From assembly GCA_029959865.1 (NCBI GenBank), contig JASCPE010000002.1:496001-560000 (forward strand): 64,000 nucleotides of DNA. Reading direction: 5' to 3'. Source of the stretch: Microbacteriaceae bacterium PS02070. GTDB lineage: Bacteria > Actinomycetota > Actinomycetes > Actinomycetales > Microbacteriaceae. The notes beneath the pieces are model-generated. The model was not told where the DNA came from. It saw nothing but the letters and a program-made list of their open reading frames with translations, and did no database searches. How positions within the stretch are numbered: position 1 is the stretch's first letter; the number at the start of each line of letters is the position of its first letter. Below, in pieces: positions 8,583 to 17,480 of this stretch. The translations under genes and the position numbers were made by a program.

Positions 8583-9577
8583 ATCGCAAGCCGCTGATGG
8601 CGACCGATCGGGCAGCGCTCATCCTCCAGCTCGTGCCCTACCTCATCGGGAAGGGCGAAGTGAGTCTCGCGGAGGCGGCGGCGGAGTTCGACGTGACGCC
8701 CGAGCAGATGCGCTCGATGGTGGAGAAGCTCACCGTGATCGGCCTTCCCGGGGAGGGGGGCTTCTGGCAGATGGCGAATGACCTGTTCGATATCGACTGG
8801 GACCTTCTGGACGAGCGCGACACGATCGTCATCACGAACTCTGTGGGATTGGAGCGGACTCCACGCCTGACCGCGCCCGAGGCGGCCGCGCTCCTCGCCG
8901 GGTTGCAACTGGCCGCGTCGCTTCCCGGCGTCGGGGACAGCGGGATCGTGCAGGGCCTCTTCGCCAAGCTTGCCCGCGGTGCCTCCAGTGCCCCCGCAGA
9001 CGTGATCGTGGCACCGGACGAGGTGGACGAGGTGCGCGTCCGCGTCGCCGAGGCGCTTCGTCGGCGGGTCGCGGTCTCCTTCACGTACAAGGCGCCGGAC
9101 GCTCCGGTGACAACCCGTACGGTCGACCCCGTCAAAGTGCACATCGCATCGGGTCAGTGGTATCTGCAGGGCTGGTGTCATCTGCGCGAAGCGATGCGGA
9201 CGTTCCATCTGGAGAGAGTCAGCGACGTCGCTCTCACCGACATCCCGACGGTGCACGACAGTGACGCCGTCCCGGACCTGTTCGAGCCGTCCGAGAAGGA
9301 CACCGCCGTTCTCGTGCGATACCGCGCGACTGCGGGCAGAGTGCTCTCGCCCGTGCTCGATGAGTCCACGGCGACCCCCGATCGTGACCGCCTGCGCGCG
9401 ACGCTTCGCCTCGCTGACGAGCGCGGAGTGAAGCGCCTCGTCGCTCGCCGCGGAGGAGAGATCGAGGTCCTCGGCCCCGGGAGTGCGCGTCGCGCCGCGG
9501 TGGATTGGGCGCGCGCCGGGCTGGCGCTCTACACCGGCGCGGACTCCGGCCCCGAATCAGTGGGGCGGGTAGACTGA
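8579..9577 (+). CDS. pafC: WYL-domain transcriptional regulator PafC
   Basis: Partner of PafB in the DNA-damage-responsive PafBC heterodimer. The 332-aa protein has an N-terminal winged helix (RAALILQLVPYLIGKGEVSLAEAA) and a WYL domain with SFTYKAPDA and GQWYLQGWCHLREAMRTFHLERVSDV. PafA, the Pup ligase that gave the genes their name, is not encoded nearby; PafBC function does not require it. A TAGACT -10 box for tatA overlaps its last codons. Confidence 0.92.
   Translation: MNRKPLMATDRAALILQLVPYLIGKGEVSLAEAAAEFDVTPEQMRSMVEKLTVIGLPGEGGFWQMANDLFDIDWDLLDERDTIVITNSVGLERTPRLTAPEAAALLAGLQLAASLPGVGDSGIVQGLFAKLARGASSAPADVIVAPDEVDEVRVRVAEALRRRVAVSFTYKAPDAPVTTRTVDPVKVHIASGQWYLQGWCHLREAMRTFHLERVSDVALTDIPTVHDSDAVPDLFEPSEKDTAVLVRYRATAGRVLSPVLDESTATPDRDRLRATLRLADERGVKRLVARRGGEIEVLGPGSARRAAVDWARAGLALYTGADSGPESVGRVD
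9570..9575 (+). promoter_or_regulatory. -10 box (TAGACT) upstream of tatA
   Basis: TAGACT overlaps the end of pafC; its final T is the first base of the pafC TGA. The start codon is ~30 nt away and preceded by a Shine-Dalgarno, so this would be a leadered transcript, in contrast to the genes around it. Confidence 0.4.
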
Positions 9578-9605
9578 TCGAAACCCCCACGACGAGGAGA
9601 TGACC

Positions 9606-9869
9606 ATGGGCAACATGACCGGATGGCACCTGCTGATCGTCCTCGCTGTCATTCTGCTGCTGTTCGGTGCGGCGAAGCTGCCGGCGCTGGCACGCAGCAT
9701 GGGCCAGTCCGCGCGCGTGTTCAAGGGCGAGATGAAGGCGATGAAGGACGACGATGCCGCCGCCGACACGACGCCGACACCCGCGAACGATGTCGCACCG
9801 AGCCCGAAGCCGAACCTGACCCCGCCGGATTCAGCGTCCGGCTCGTCGTCGTCGTCCACCAGGCAGTAG
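9606..9869 (+). CDS. tatA: Sec-independent translocase subunit TatA
   Basis: Pore-forming subunit of the twin-arginine export system. The 87-aa protein has one N-terminal membrane helix (WHLLIVLAVILLLFGAAKLPALA), the amphipathic helix with the FKGEMKAM pattern, and an acidic/Ser-Pro-rich tail. ATG at 9606 was preferred to ATG at 9600 because GAGGAG at 9594-9599 would abut the latter but lies 6 nt before the former. tatC follows after 4 nt; tatB is not present here. Confidence 0.94.
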   Translation: MGNMTGWHLLIVLAVILLLFGAAKLPALARSMGQSARVFKGEMKAMKDDDAAADTTPTPANDVAPSPKPNLTPPDSASGSSSSSTRQ

Positions 9870-9873
9870 GGGA

Positions 9874-10683
9874 GTGGCGACGGCCGAGCGCCCGCGCCTG
9901 GGGAGCAAGCGCCCCCGCACAGACAAGCGAATGTCGCTGGCCGGGCACCTCCTGGAGCTGCGCAAGCGACTGATGATCGGCGCCCTGGCGCTGGTGATCG
10001 GGATGGTCGCGGCTTTCTTCCTCACGGAGCCCATCATCTGGCTCATGACCGAACCCATTCGCGTCGTGGCGGAGCAGCGCGGTGAGGAAGCCCGCGTCGG
10101 TCTGATGTACCAAACGGTCACCGGCCCCTTCGACATGAGGCTGCGAATCTCACTCGCGGTCGGCGTCATCATCTCCGCGCCGGTCTGGCTGTGGCAGATC
10201 TGGGCCTTCCTCGTGCCGGGTCTGACCCGCAAGGAGGTTCTTTACACGATCGGGTTCATGTGCGCCGCCGTGCCCCTGTTCTTCGCCGGTGTCTACGTCG
10301 GATGGCTTGTGATGCCGCACATCGTCGAGATCATGGCCTCGTTCACGCCGGAAGGCGCCGCGAACTGGTTTGACGGGAAGTTCTACTACGACTTCGTCTT
10401 CAAGCTGCTCCTTGTCGTCGGGGTATCTTTTGTGCTCCCGGTTTTTCTTGTCGCGCTGAATTTCGCGGGTGTTATCTCCGGCAGGGACATCCTGAAAGGC
10501 TGGCGGGTCGCCATCCTCGCGGCGACGATCTTCGCAGGCATTGCGACACCCGCGGCGGACGTCATCAGCATGCTCATGCTGGCCGCGATCCTCATCGTGC
10601 TCTACTTCGCCGCGGCGGGACTCTCACTCCTCCTCGACCGTCGGCGCCGCAAGCGTGATCCCGCATTGGCGCCCGTCGCATGA
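9874..10683 (+). CDS. tatC: Sec-independent translocase subunit TatC
   Basis: Twin-arginine signal receptor of the Tat translocase, 269 aa with six predicted membrane helices. The N-terminal cytosolic motif MSLAGHLLELRKRL and the conserved FLVPGLTRKE loop are recognisable. The protein starts at a GTG 4 nt after tatA and overlaps the helicase start by 4 nt (ATGA). The pafBC-tatAC-helicase order is the same as in M. tuberculosis. Confidence 0.96.
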   Translation: MATAERPRLGSKRPRTDKRMSLAGHLLELRKRLMIGALALVIGMVAAFFLTEPIIWLMTEPIRVVAEQRGEEARVGLMYQTVTGPFDMRLRISLAVGVIISAPVWLWQIWAFLVPGLTRKEVLYTIGFMCAAVPLFFAGVYVGWLVMPHIVEIMASFTPEGAANWFDGKFYYDFVFKLLLVVGVSFVLPVFLVALNFAGVISGRDILKGWRVAILAATIFAGIATPAADVISMLMLAAILIVLYFAAAGLSLLLDRRRRKRDPALAPVA

Positions 10684-13145
10684 CGCAGCCCGCAGATCGC
10701 TACCGCCGTGCGCAGGAGACCGCGGCGCACCCTCTGACCGCCGCTTTCGCGGAGGGCGTGGCGTTCTCCCTCGACCCCTTCCAGATCGCAGCGTGCGAGG
10801 CGCTGGAAGACGATCAGAGCGTCCTCGTAGCGGCGCCGACGGGAGCGGGCAAGACGATCGTCGGGGAGTTCGCGATTCACTTGGCGATGCAGACTCCCAC
10901 AGAGAAGGCGTTCTATACGACGCCGATGAAGGCGCTGTCCAACCAGAAGTTCCGCGAGCTCGTCGCCGTGTACGGCGCCGAGAATGTCGGGCTTTTGACC
11001 GGCGACACCAACATCAACGGAAACGCTCGCGTCGTCGTCATGACGACCGAGGTTCTGCGGAATATGCTCTACGCCGACTCGCCCGCGCTGCGCGACCTGA
11101 GATACGTCGTGATGGATGAGGTCCACTACCTCGCCGACCGTTTCCGTGGGGCCGTGTGGGAAGAAGTCATCATCCACCTTCCCCGCCGTGTCCGCCTCGT
11201 ATCGCTCTCGGCGACGGTGTCCAACGCGGAGGAGTTCGGCGACTGGCTCGACACCGTCCGTGGGGGAACGGAGGTGATCGTCTCGGAGATCCGCCCGGTC
11301 CCGCTGGAGCAGCACGTTCTCGTGCGCGGCGACCTCCTGCCGCTGTTCGACGATCGCGCCGGGATCGCCACGGCCCAGGTGAACCAGGAGCTCATGCGCA
11401 TCCGCTCAGTGGGCCACTCCCGTATCGAGAACAATCATCGCGCTCAGCCGCATCGGGGGAGGCGGTCCGGAGGCAGGCAGGCGCCGTACCGGTCGCAGCG
11501 ACCGACGCGATCGCACCATGTTCCCCGGATGGAACGTATCGATCGCCCTGAGGTGGTCGAGCTGCTGGAGCGGGCGAATCTCCTCCCGGCGATCTTCTTC
11601 ATCTTCAGCCGCGTCGGCTGCGATGCGGCCGTCAATCAAGTGCGACGCGCGGGACTGCGCCTCACCACACCCGAGGAGCGCGCTGAGATTCGGCAGATCG
11701 TCGACGAACGCACCCGCACCCTCCTCGACGAGGACCTGGCGGTCCTCGGCTACTGGGAGTGGATGGAGAACCTCGAACGCGGCGTCGCCGCGCACCACGC
11801 GGGCATGCTCCCGGCATTCAAAGAGGTCGTGGAGGAACTGTTCCAGCGAAAGCTGCTCAAGGCCGTCTTCGCGACGGAGACGCTCGCCCTCGGCATCAAC
11901 ATGCCGGCGCGCACCGTTGTCCTGGAAAAGCTCGAGAAGTTCAACGGTGAAGCGCGCGTCGCCATCACGTCGGGGGAATATACGCAGCTCACCGGGCGGG
12001 CGGGGCGACGGGGCATCGATGTCGAGGGGCACGCCGTCATCCAATGGACCGAGGGCATGGATCCGCAGGCGGTTGCGGCGCTGGCATCGCGGCGCACGTA
12101 CCCGCTGAACTCGAGCTTCCGCCCGACCTACAACATGGCCGTCAACCTCATCGCACAGTTCGGCCGCGAACGAGCCCGCGAGATTCTGGAATCCTCCTTC
12201 GCGCAGTTCCAAGCCGATCGTGCGGTCGTAGGGCTTGCCCGTCAGGTTCGCGAGGCGGAGGAATCCCTCGCGGGCTACCAGAAGTCGATGTCTTGCGATC
12301 GCGGCGACTTTGCCGCCTATTCGGAGATCCGCCGCGACCTGTCCGACCTCGAGAAGCTCAACCGAGCTGACCGGACAGCGGGCGCGGCAACACGTCAGAA
12401 ACGGCAGAACGAGATCCAGGCGCTTCGTCGACGGATGCAGCGCCACCCCTGTCACTCGTGCCCGGATCGCGAGAAGCACGCACGGTGGGCGGAGCGCTAC
12501 TGGAAGCTGCAGCGCTCGACCGACAAGATCCGCCGGCAGATCGAGCAGCGCACAGGGACCGTCGCGCGTGTGTTCGACCGGGTGGTGGACGTCCTCTCCG
12601 CGCTCGACTACGTCCATGTGGACGACGACGGTCGCACCTCGCTGACCCCGGCCGGCGCCACGATGAAGCGCATTTACGGAGAGCGCGACCTGCTCGTCGC
12701 CGAAGCTCTGCGGCAAGACATCTGGAACGACCTCGATGCGCCGTCCCTCGCCGCCCTCGCCGCGTGCCTCGTCTATGAGCCGCGACGAGATGAAGCCGGC
12801 GCGGGGGACCGTGACCTGCCGCGCGGACCGTTCCGCGTCGCTTTGGAGCGGACCCGCGAGCTGTGGGCGGAACTCGACGACCTCGAGCACGACCACCACC
12901 TCAAGGGCACCGAGCAGCTCGCCACGGGACTTGCGCTGCCGATGTGGTCATGGGCTCGGCAGCAGAGCCTTGATCGAGTGCTGCAGCAAGCCGATATGGC
13001 CGCGGGCGATTTCGTGCGCTGGACGAAGCAGACGATCGATCTGCTCGACCAGCTCTCGCTCGTCGCCGATGCGGACCTGGCGCGGACCGCCCGAAAGGCG
13101 TTGGACGCGGTCCGCCGCGGCATCGTGGCCTATTCCGGCGTTTAG
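10680..13145 (+). CDS. helY: Ski2/Mtr4-like DEVH-box RNA helicase (HelY-like)
   Basis: ATP-dependent superfamily 2 helicase of 821 aa, probably acting on RNA. Motifs in order: Walker A VAAPTGAGKT (~residue 58), PMKALSNQKF (Ia), DEVHYL (II, Walker B), SLSATVSN (III), the LTGRAGRRGID motif VI near residue 445, then a C-terminal Ski2-type domain with the Cys-containing HPCHSCPDREKH. The gene position downstream of tatC matches helY of M. tuberculosis. Its TAG stop forms the first half of the lnt -10 box. Confidence 0.93.
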   Translation: MTQPADRYRRAQETAAHPLTAAFAEGVAFSLDPFQIAACEALEDDQSVLVAAPTGAGKTIVGEFAIHLAMQTPTEKAFYTTPMKALSNQKFRELVAVYGAENVGLLTGDTNINGNARVVVMTTEVLRNMLYADSPALRDLRYVVMDEVHYLADRFRGAVWEEVIIHLPRRVRLVSLSATVSNAEEFGDWLDTVRGGTEVIVSEIRPVPLEQHVLVRGDLLPLFDDRAGIATAQVNQELMRIRSVGHSRIENNHRAQPHRGRRSGGRQAPYRSQRPTRSHHVPRMERIDRPEVVELLERANLLPAIFFIFSRVGCDAAVNQVRRAGLRLTTPEERAEIRQIVDERTRTLLDEDLAVLGYWEWMENLERGVAAHHAGMLPAFKEVVEELFQRKLLKAVFATETLALGINMPARTVVLEKLEKFNGEARVAITSGEYTQLTGRAGRRGIDVEGHAVIQWTEGMDPQAVAALASRRTYPLNSSFRPTYNMAVNLIAQFGRERAREILESSFAQFQADRAVVGLARQVREAEESLAGYQKSMSCDRGDFAAYSEIRRDLSDLEKLNRADRTAGAATRQKRQNEIQALRRRMQRHPCHSCPDREKHARWAERYWKLQRSTDKIRRQIEQRTGTVARVFDRVVDVLSALDYVHVDDDGRTSLTPAGATMKRIYGERDLLVAEALRQDIWNDLDAPSLAALAACLVYEPRRDEAGAGDRDLPRGPFRVALERTRELWAELDDLEHDHHLKGTEQLATGLALPMWSWARQQSLDRVLQQADMAAGDFVRWTKQTIDLLDQLSLVADADLARTARKALDAVRRGIVAYSGV

Positions 13146-13148
13146 GCT
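13143..13148 (+). promoter_or_regulatory. Leaderless-type -10 box (TAGGCT) of lnt, overlapping the helicase stop codon
   Basis: TAGGCT begins with the helicase TAG stop (13143-13145). Seven nt separate it from the GTG at 13156. Confidence 0.55.
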
Positions 13149-13155
13149 TCTCCTC

Positions 13156-14742
13156 GTGCCCGTTCGCCCACTTCTGCCACTCTGGCTTGCGCTCATCGTC
13201 GCGGCCGTCGGCGGTGCGGTCATGGATCTGGCCTACCCCTCGATCAGCTGGTGGCCACTGGCATTCGTCGGCGCGGGCTTAGCGTTGGTCACGCTCATCG
13301 GCCGCTCGGCGTGGGGCGCCTTCACGGTGGGGTTCGTGTTCTCCGCGACCTTCTACTTGATCCACATCGTCTGGATCACGCGGTATCTCGGGCTCATTCC
13401 GTGGTTCGCGCTCGCGGGAATCGAGACCCTCCTCAGCGCCGTTGTCGGCATCGGAATCACGCTGGTCTATCGCTGGATACCACGCCTGTCGGGCGGGACT
13501 GCCGTGCGGCTCCTGGGCCTCCCTGCCGCCGTCGCGGCGGTGTGGTCGGCACGCGACCTGTTCCTTGGTTCCTGGCCGTACACAGGCTTCCCCTGGGCGC
13601 GGATCGGCATGAGCCAGGCGGACGGTCCCTTGGCCACAGTCAGCTCGTGGGTCGGGGTAACCGGGCTGGGCTTCCTCATGATCTTCGTGGTTGCCTCCGT
13701 GATCGAGTGGCTTCGCCTCGGCGGTGCACGCCGGGCCGTGGGACTCGCCCCGGCGGCCCTCGTTTCGGTCGTTCTCCTCGCCGCCCCGCAGTTCCCGACC
13801 CAGGACGCCGGCACACTGCGGGTCGGTTCGGTGCAAGGAAACGGCCCGTCCGGCTACTTCGATGAGCGCGAGGCGTACGCCGTTCTGGAAGCGCAGCGCG
13901 CCGCGACCGAACCTCTGCTGGGGCAGGACATGGACCTGCTCCTCTGGCCGGAGGGAGGGATCGACGCCGATCCGTTGACTAATGGCTCGGTTGCGGCGTA
14001 CCTGGACCGGCTCGCGGAGGAGGTCGGCGCCCCGCTGCTTCTGAACGCGGCGACGACGCGCGGGGATGATGTCTACAACACCTCCTTCCTCTGGGAGGCC
14101 GGCGCCGACAATCCTGTGGCCATCCACGACAAGCGCAACCCGGTGCCGATGGGGGAGTACGTCCCGGACCGCTGGTTCTACGAGGCGATCGTGCCGGATC
14201 TCATCGGCCTCATCCAGCGCGAGTACACCCCGGGCACCAACGCCCCGTACATGGACGTCGATGGCGTCGGGGTGGGCCTCGCGATCTGCTTCGACGTCAT
14301 TTACGACGCGGTGATCCGCGAGAGCATCACGGACGGCGCGCAGGTGCTGATGTTCCAGACCAACAACGCCGACTTCCGGGACACGGACGAGAATCTCCAG
14401 CAGCTCGGTTTCGCCCGGATGCGAGCGATCGAGACGGGCCGGTCGGTCGTGAACATCTCGACCATCGGGACGAGTCAGGTGATCGCGCCGGACGGGTCGG
14501 TGATCGATGCCCTCCCGTCCGATGAACCCGGGGCGATGCTCACCGAGGTGCCTTTGCGCACCGGCACAACGCTGGGCGTGCTGATCGGTCCCGTCGTCGA
14601 TGCCGTGCTGGGGTGGGGGACGGCTGCGCTCTGGGCGGCACTCGCTGCACTGACCCTCCTCCGTTCGCGCGCGAAAAAGAACCGCCCCGCCGCTAGGCGG
14701 GACGGTTCTGAGTCGGGGGGATCAGGCGCTCAGACGCTCTGA
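13156..14742 (+). CDS. lnt: Apolipoprotein N-acyltransferase Lnt
   Basis: Adds the third acyl chain to lipoproteins at the membrane. The 528-aa protein has ~6 N-terminal membrane helices, a periplasmic-side nitrilase domain (from ~225) and a final membrane helix near residue 500. Catalytic features: Glu in LLWPEGGID, Lys in HDKRNPVPMGEYVP, and Cys in LAICFDVIYD. The GTG start is supported by the -10 box; the frame continues upstream only as an overlap with the helicase gene. The last 21 bp overlap rbpA tail-to-tail and contain the rbpA terminator hairpin. Confidence 0.93.
   Translation: MPVRPLLPLWLALIVAAVGGAVMDLAYPSISWWPLAFVGAGLALVTLIGRSAWGAFTVGFVFSATFYLIHIVWITRYLGLIPWFALAGIETLLSAVVGIGITLVYRWIPRLSGGTAVRLLGLPAAVAAVWSARDLFLGSWPYTGFPWARIGMSQADGPLATVSSWVGVTGLGFLMIFVVASVIEWLRLGGARRAVGLAPAALVSVVLLAAPQFPTQDAGTLRVGSVQGNGPSGYFDEREAYAVLEAQRAATEPLLGQDMDLLLWPEGGIDADPLTNGSVAAYLDRLAEEVGAPLLLNAATTRGDDVYNTSFLWEAGADNPVAIHDKRNPVPMGEYVPDRWFYEAIVPDLIGLIQREYTPGTNAPYMDVDGVGVGLAICFDVIYDAVIRESITDGAQVLMFQTNNADFRDTDENLQQLGFARMRAIETGRSVVNISTIGTSQVIAPDGSVIDALPSDEPGAMLTEVPLRTGTTLGVLIGPVVDAVLGWGTAALWAALAALTLLRSRAKKNRPAARRDGSESGGSGAQTL
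14678..14709 (-). terminator. Intrinsic terminator of rbpA inside the lnt coding region
   Basis: Inverted repeat with 14-bp arms (AGAACCGCCCCGCC and GGCGGGACGGTTCT, one mismatch) and a GCTA loop. On the minus strand it begins 12 bp after the rbpA stop and is followed by a short T run (from AAAAA at 14674-14678 on the plus strand), the classical intrinsic form. It lies within the last codons of lnt. Confidence 0.8.
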
Positions 14743-15096
14743 ATCACCGGCGCCACGGCGGGCGCGCAGGAGAGCGAGACGCTCCTCCAGAAGTTCTTCC
14801 AGCTCGGGAAGGGAGCGACGCTCGAGGAGCATGTCCCAGTGCGTACGCGGCGCCTTGTCACCGGAGTGATCAACGTCGACGACCTTGTCGCCAACGCGAA
14901 GGCGGGCTTCCGCACCGCACTTCTTGCACTCCCAGACCTCGGGAACCTCAGCGTCCACCGCGAAGGGGAGGGAGGTCTCGTGCCCGCATTCGGAGCACGC
15001 GTAGGTACGGGTGGTGCGTTCGTGGAACACGACGCCCTCTTCGCTCTGTAAGCTCGAGGCGCCGAGTCGGATGCCGCGTAAACTGCGATCTGCCAT
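14722..15096 (-). CDS. rbpA: RNA polymerase-binding protein RbpA
   Basis: Actinobacteria-specific transcription factor that binds RNA polymerase and group 1/2 sigma factors and stabilises open complexes. The 124-aa protein shows the N-terminal tail MADRSLRGIRLGASS, a core with two CxxC pairs (CSECGH and CKKCGA) forming a zinc-ribbon-like fold, the basic linker and the C-terminal sigma-interacting segment (THWDMLLERRSLPELEELLEERL). ATG at 15096 is preceded by GAGAGGA. A TATACC hexamer (15122-15127, minus) may be its -10. Confidence 0.95.
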   Translation of the reverse strand: MADRSLRGIRLGASSLQSEEGVVFHERTTRTYACSECGHETSLPFAVDAEVPEVWECKKCGAEARLRVGDKVVDVDHSGDKAPRTHWDMLLERRSLPELEELLEERLALLRARRGAGDSERLSA

Positions 15097-15189
15097 TGTG
15101 TGGTCCTCTCGTCGTCCAACAGGTATAGCGGACCCACCTGTGCGCCTTCTCAGAGGGGTCGGGATCGGGTCGCCTTTCACAGGCGATGC

Positions 15190-15972
15190 TCAGCCCTTTG
15201 TCTCGCGTGCGGCGCGCACTGCCAAGGCAACGTCGGCGTAGTCCGTGACGAGGCCATCGACGCCGAGATCGAGCAGCCGGGACATGTCGTCGGGGTCATT
15301 GACGGTCCAGACGTGAACCTCGACTCCGGCGCGGTGCGCGGCCCGCACGAAGTGCCGGGTGACGACCTGGACGCCCTTGTGGCGCTCCGGCACCTGCAGG
15401 GCATCGACCCCGGTGACTGCGCGCCGAAACAGCCGATCCGAACGCAGCCGTGATGCACCGACGGCGCGCGCGATCTGTGACGTCCCTGCCGACGCCGCCG
15501 GCCGTCCGCCGCGGGCCTGTGCGGCCGCTACGGTTCGTTGCCGGCGGCCGTCGGAAAAGCTCGTGAGCAACACCCGGTCGGCGTCGGTGGCAACCGCCGC
15601 CGCGACGGGGAGAACACCGCTGTCGGTCTTCACGTCGACGTTGAAGCGGACATCGGGGAAGGCTTCCAGTGCCTCCTTGACCGTGAGGCCACCGCCACGC
15701 GTCGCCATCACGTCCTGGAACTCCCGGAGGGTCACATCTGAGAGGGCGCGCGGATCCACCGCCACCCGTGCGAGATCCGCATCGTGCGCGAGTACTGCGT
15801 GGCCGTCGGAGGTGACGTGTGCGTCGGTTTCGATGTAGTCGATGCCGAGTCCCTGAGCGGCGGCGAACGCCGCAAGCGTGTTCTCGGCGATCTCATCCGC
15901 GTCCGGGGGCACGAACCCTCGGTGTGCGAGGATGCGTGGGGTCGTGGCCCCCGCAAACCAGGGATGCGTCAC
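15190..15972 (-). CDS. Glycerophosphodiester phosphodiesterase
   Basis: Hydrolyses glycerophosphodiesters to sn-glycerol 3-phosphate and an alcohol. The 260-aa TIM-barrel protein carries the GDPD signature: ILAHRGF with catalytic His, ENTLAAF, DYIETDAHVTSDGHAVLAHD with metal-binding Glu/Asp and second His, and the late VHVWTVNDPDDM. No signal peptide, so cytosolic. It overlaps the SPFH gene by 4 nt and is probably co-transcribed with it. Confidence 0.93.
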   Translation of the reverse strand: MTHPWFAGATTPRILAHRGFVPPDADEIAENTLAAFAAAQGLGIDYIETDAHVTSDGHAVLAHDADLARVAVDPRALSDVTLREFQDVMATRGGGLTVKEALEAFPDVRFNVDVKTDSGVLPVAAAVATDADRVLLTSFSDGRRQRTVAAAQARGGRPAASAGTSQIARAVGASRLRSDRLFRRAVTGVDALQVPERHKGVQVVTRHFVRAAHRAGVEVHVWTVNDPDDMSRLLDLGVDGLVTDYADVALAVRAARETKG

Positions 15973-16877
15973 GGGTTCTGGTCGGTCCGTCCGCCGAACC
16001 CGTTCTTCAGACCCGTCAGCGCCTCGGTGAACTCGCTCGGGATGATCCAGAGCTTGCTGGACTGGCTGTCCGCGATCTTCGGAAGGGTCTGCAGATACTG
16101 ATACGAGAGCAGCTTGTCGTCGGGGTTCCCCGCGTGGATCGCGTCGAAGACGGATTGAATCGCCGCGGCCTCGCCCTCGGCGCGCAGAATCTGGGCTGTC
16201 TTGTCGCCCTCCGCGCGCAGGATCTCCGCCTGCCGACGTCCCTCGGCCTCGAGGATCTGGGACTGCTTCGACCCTTCCGCGGTGAGGATCGCGGCGCGGC
16301 GGTCACGCTCCGCACGCATCTGCTTCTCCATGGAGTCTTGAATGGAGACGGGCGGGTCGATTGCCTTCAACTCGACGCGGGAGACGCGGATGCCCCATTT
16401 GCCGGTGGCCTCGTCCAGCACGACGCGCAACTGACCGTTGATCTCATCGCGACTGGTGAGGGCTTCCTCCAGGTTCAGGCCACCGACGACGTTACGCAGT
16501 GTGGTGGTCGTCAGCTGCTCGACGGCACCGAGGTAGTTGGCGATCTCATAGGTGGCAGCGCGGGCGTCGGTGACCTGGAAGTACACGACCGTGTCGATGG
16601 AGACGACCAGGTTGTCTTCGGTGATGACCGGCTGGGGCGGGAAGGAGACGACCTGCTCGCGCATGTCGACGAGGGGACGCAGACGATCGATGAAGGGAAT
16701 CAGAAGGTTGAGGCCTGGGCTCAGGGTGCGTTGATAGCGCCCGAGTCGCTCGACGACTCCGGCGTAGGCCTGCGGGATGATCCGGATCGAACGGATCAAG
16801 ACGGTGATGACGAAGATCGCCAGCACCACCAAGAGGATGATGATGAAGATCTGGCCGATGAACGCTCCGTCAAGCAT
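15969..16877 (-). CDS. SPFH/Band 7 (stomatin-like) membrane protein
   Basis: 302-aa protein anchored by an N-terminal helix (residues ~5-28) with an SPFH domain (VVERLGRYQRTLSPGLNLLIPFID to EDNLVVSIDTVVYFQV) and a long Ala/Glu-rich coiled-coil with repeated LRAEGDK-like units, then a C-terminal tail. Such proteins oligomerise into membrane scaffolds. It is paired with NfeD, the typical gene partner. ATG at 16877 overlaps the NfeD stop by 8 nt. Confidence 0.93.
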   Translation of the reverse strand: MLDGAFIGQIFIIILLVVLAIFVITVLIRSIRIIPQAYAGVVERLGRYQRTLSPGLNLLIPFIDRLRPLVDMREQVVSFPPQPVITEDNLVVSIDTVVYFQVTDARAATYEIANYLGAVEQLTTTTLRNVVGGLNLEEALTSRDEINGQLRVVLDEATGKWGIRVSRVELKAIDPPVSIQDSMEKQMRAERDRRAAILTAEGSKQSQILEAEGRRQAEILRAEGDKTAQILRAEGEAAAIQSVFDAIHAGNPDDKLLSYQYLQTLPKIADSQSSKLWIIPSEFTEALTGLKNGFGGRTDQNP

Positions 16878-17364
16878 CGCCGGAGCTCCTTTCCGTTGAG
16901 GTTGTCGTGTCGGGCGCGACGTCGACTGTCGCGCCGCGAACGCGTGTGACCACGACGCGGGTGCCGACATCGAGCGCGGCGGCGGGGTCCGCAGGTTCTG
17001 CCGTCCAGGTTTCGCCGTTATCGAGCCGCACCGAACCGATGCCGTTGACGAACGGGGCGACGACGCGTGCGCCGAGTCCGTACAGGGCGTCGACGTTTGT
17101 GGGCACGCCCTGGCTCGACCGATGGAGGAGCCGCAGGAGGAGGGGTCTGATCGTGAACAGCAAGAGTGCGGACACGGCTGCGGCCGCGGCGACCTGGAGC
17201 CACCATGTCCCGCCCAGGAGATTGACGCCGAGGCCACCGATGAGGGAGCCGGCAGCGAGCATCAGGAAGGTGAACTCGAGAGTGAGCACCTCGATGATGA
17301 CGAAGATGAGGGCAAGCACGAGCCACATGATCCACAGATATTCGAACAGGTCCGGTAGCGGCAT
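16870..17364 (-). CDS. NfeD family protein
   Basis: 164-aa short-form NfeD: two or three N-terminal membrane helices (residues ~8-95) and a C-terminal OB-fold domain (~105-155, with ARVVAPFVNGIGSVRLDNGETWTAEP). The family is genetically paired with stomatin-like proteins and thought to assist membrane microdomain or membrane-protein quality control. It heads the NfeD-SPFH-phosphodiesterase run. Confidence 0.92.
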   Translation of the reverse strand: MPLPDLFEYLWIMWLVLALIFVIIEVLTLEFTFLMLAAGSLIGGLGVNLLGGTWWLQVAAAAAVSALLLFTIRPLLLRLLHRSSQGVPTNVDALYGLGARVVAPFVNGIGSVRLDNGETWTAEPADPAAALDVGTRVVVTRVRGATVDVAPDTTTSTERSSGDA

Positions 17365-17468
17365 CGGTGTCCCTCCCTCGTCTTCTCGAACCCTAACACC
17401 GTGCTCGGACCCGATCGCAGGGCGCGCGCACCCGCTTCCGAGTCCGGGGGCGATCGCGCTGCGATTGA

Positions 17469-17474
17469 TAGTCT
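17469..17474 (+). promoter_or_regulatory. Leaderless-type -10 box (TAGTCT) of the SDR gene
   Basis: TAGTCT is followed by 6 nt and the ATG at 17481. Confidence 0.55.
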
Positions 17475-17480
17475 CGGGGC

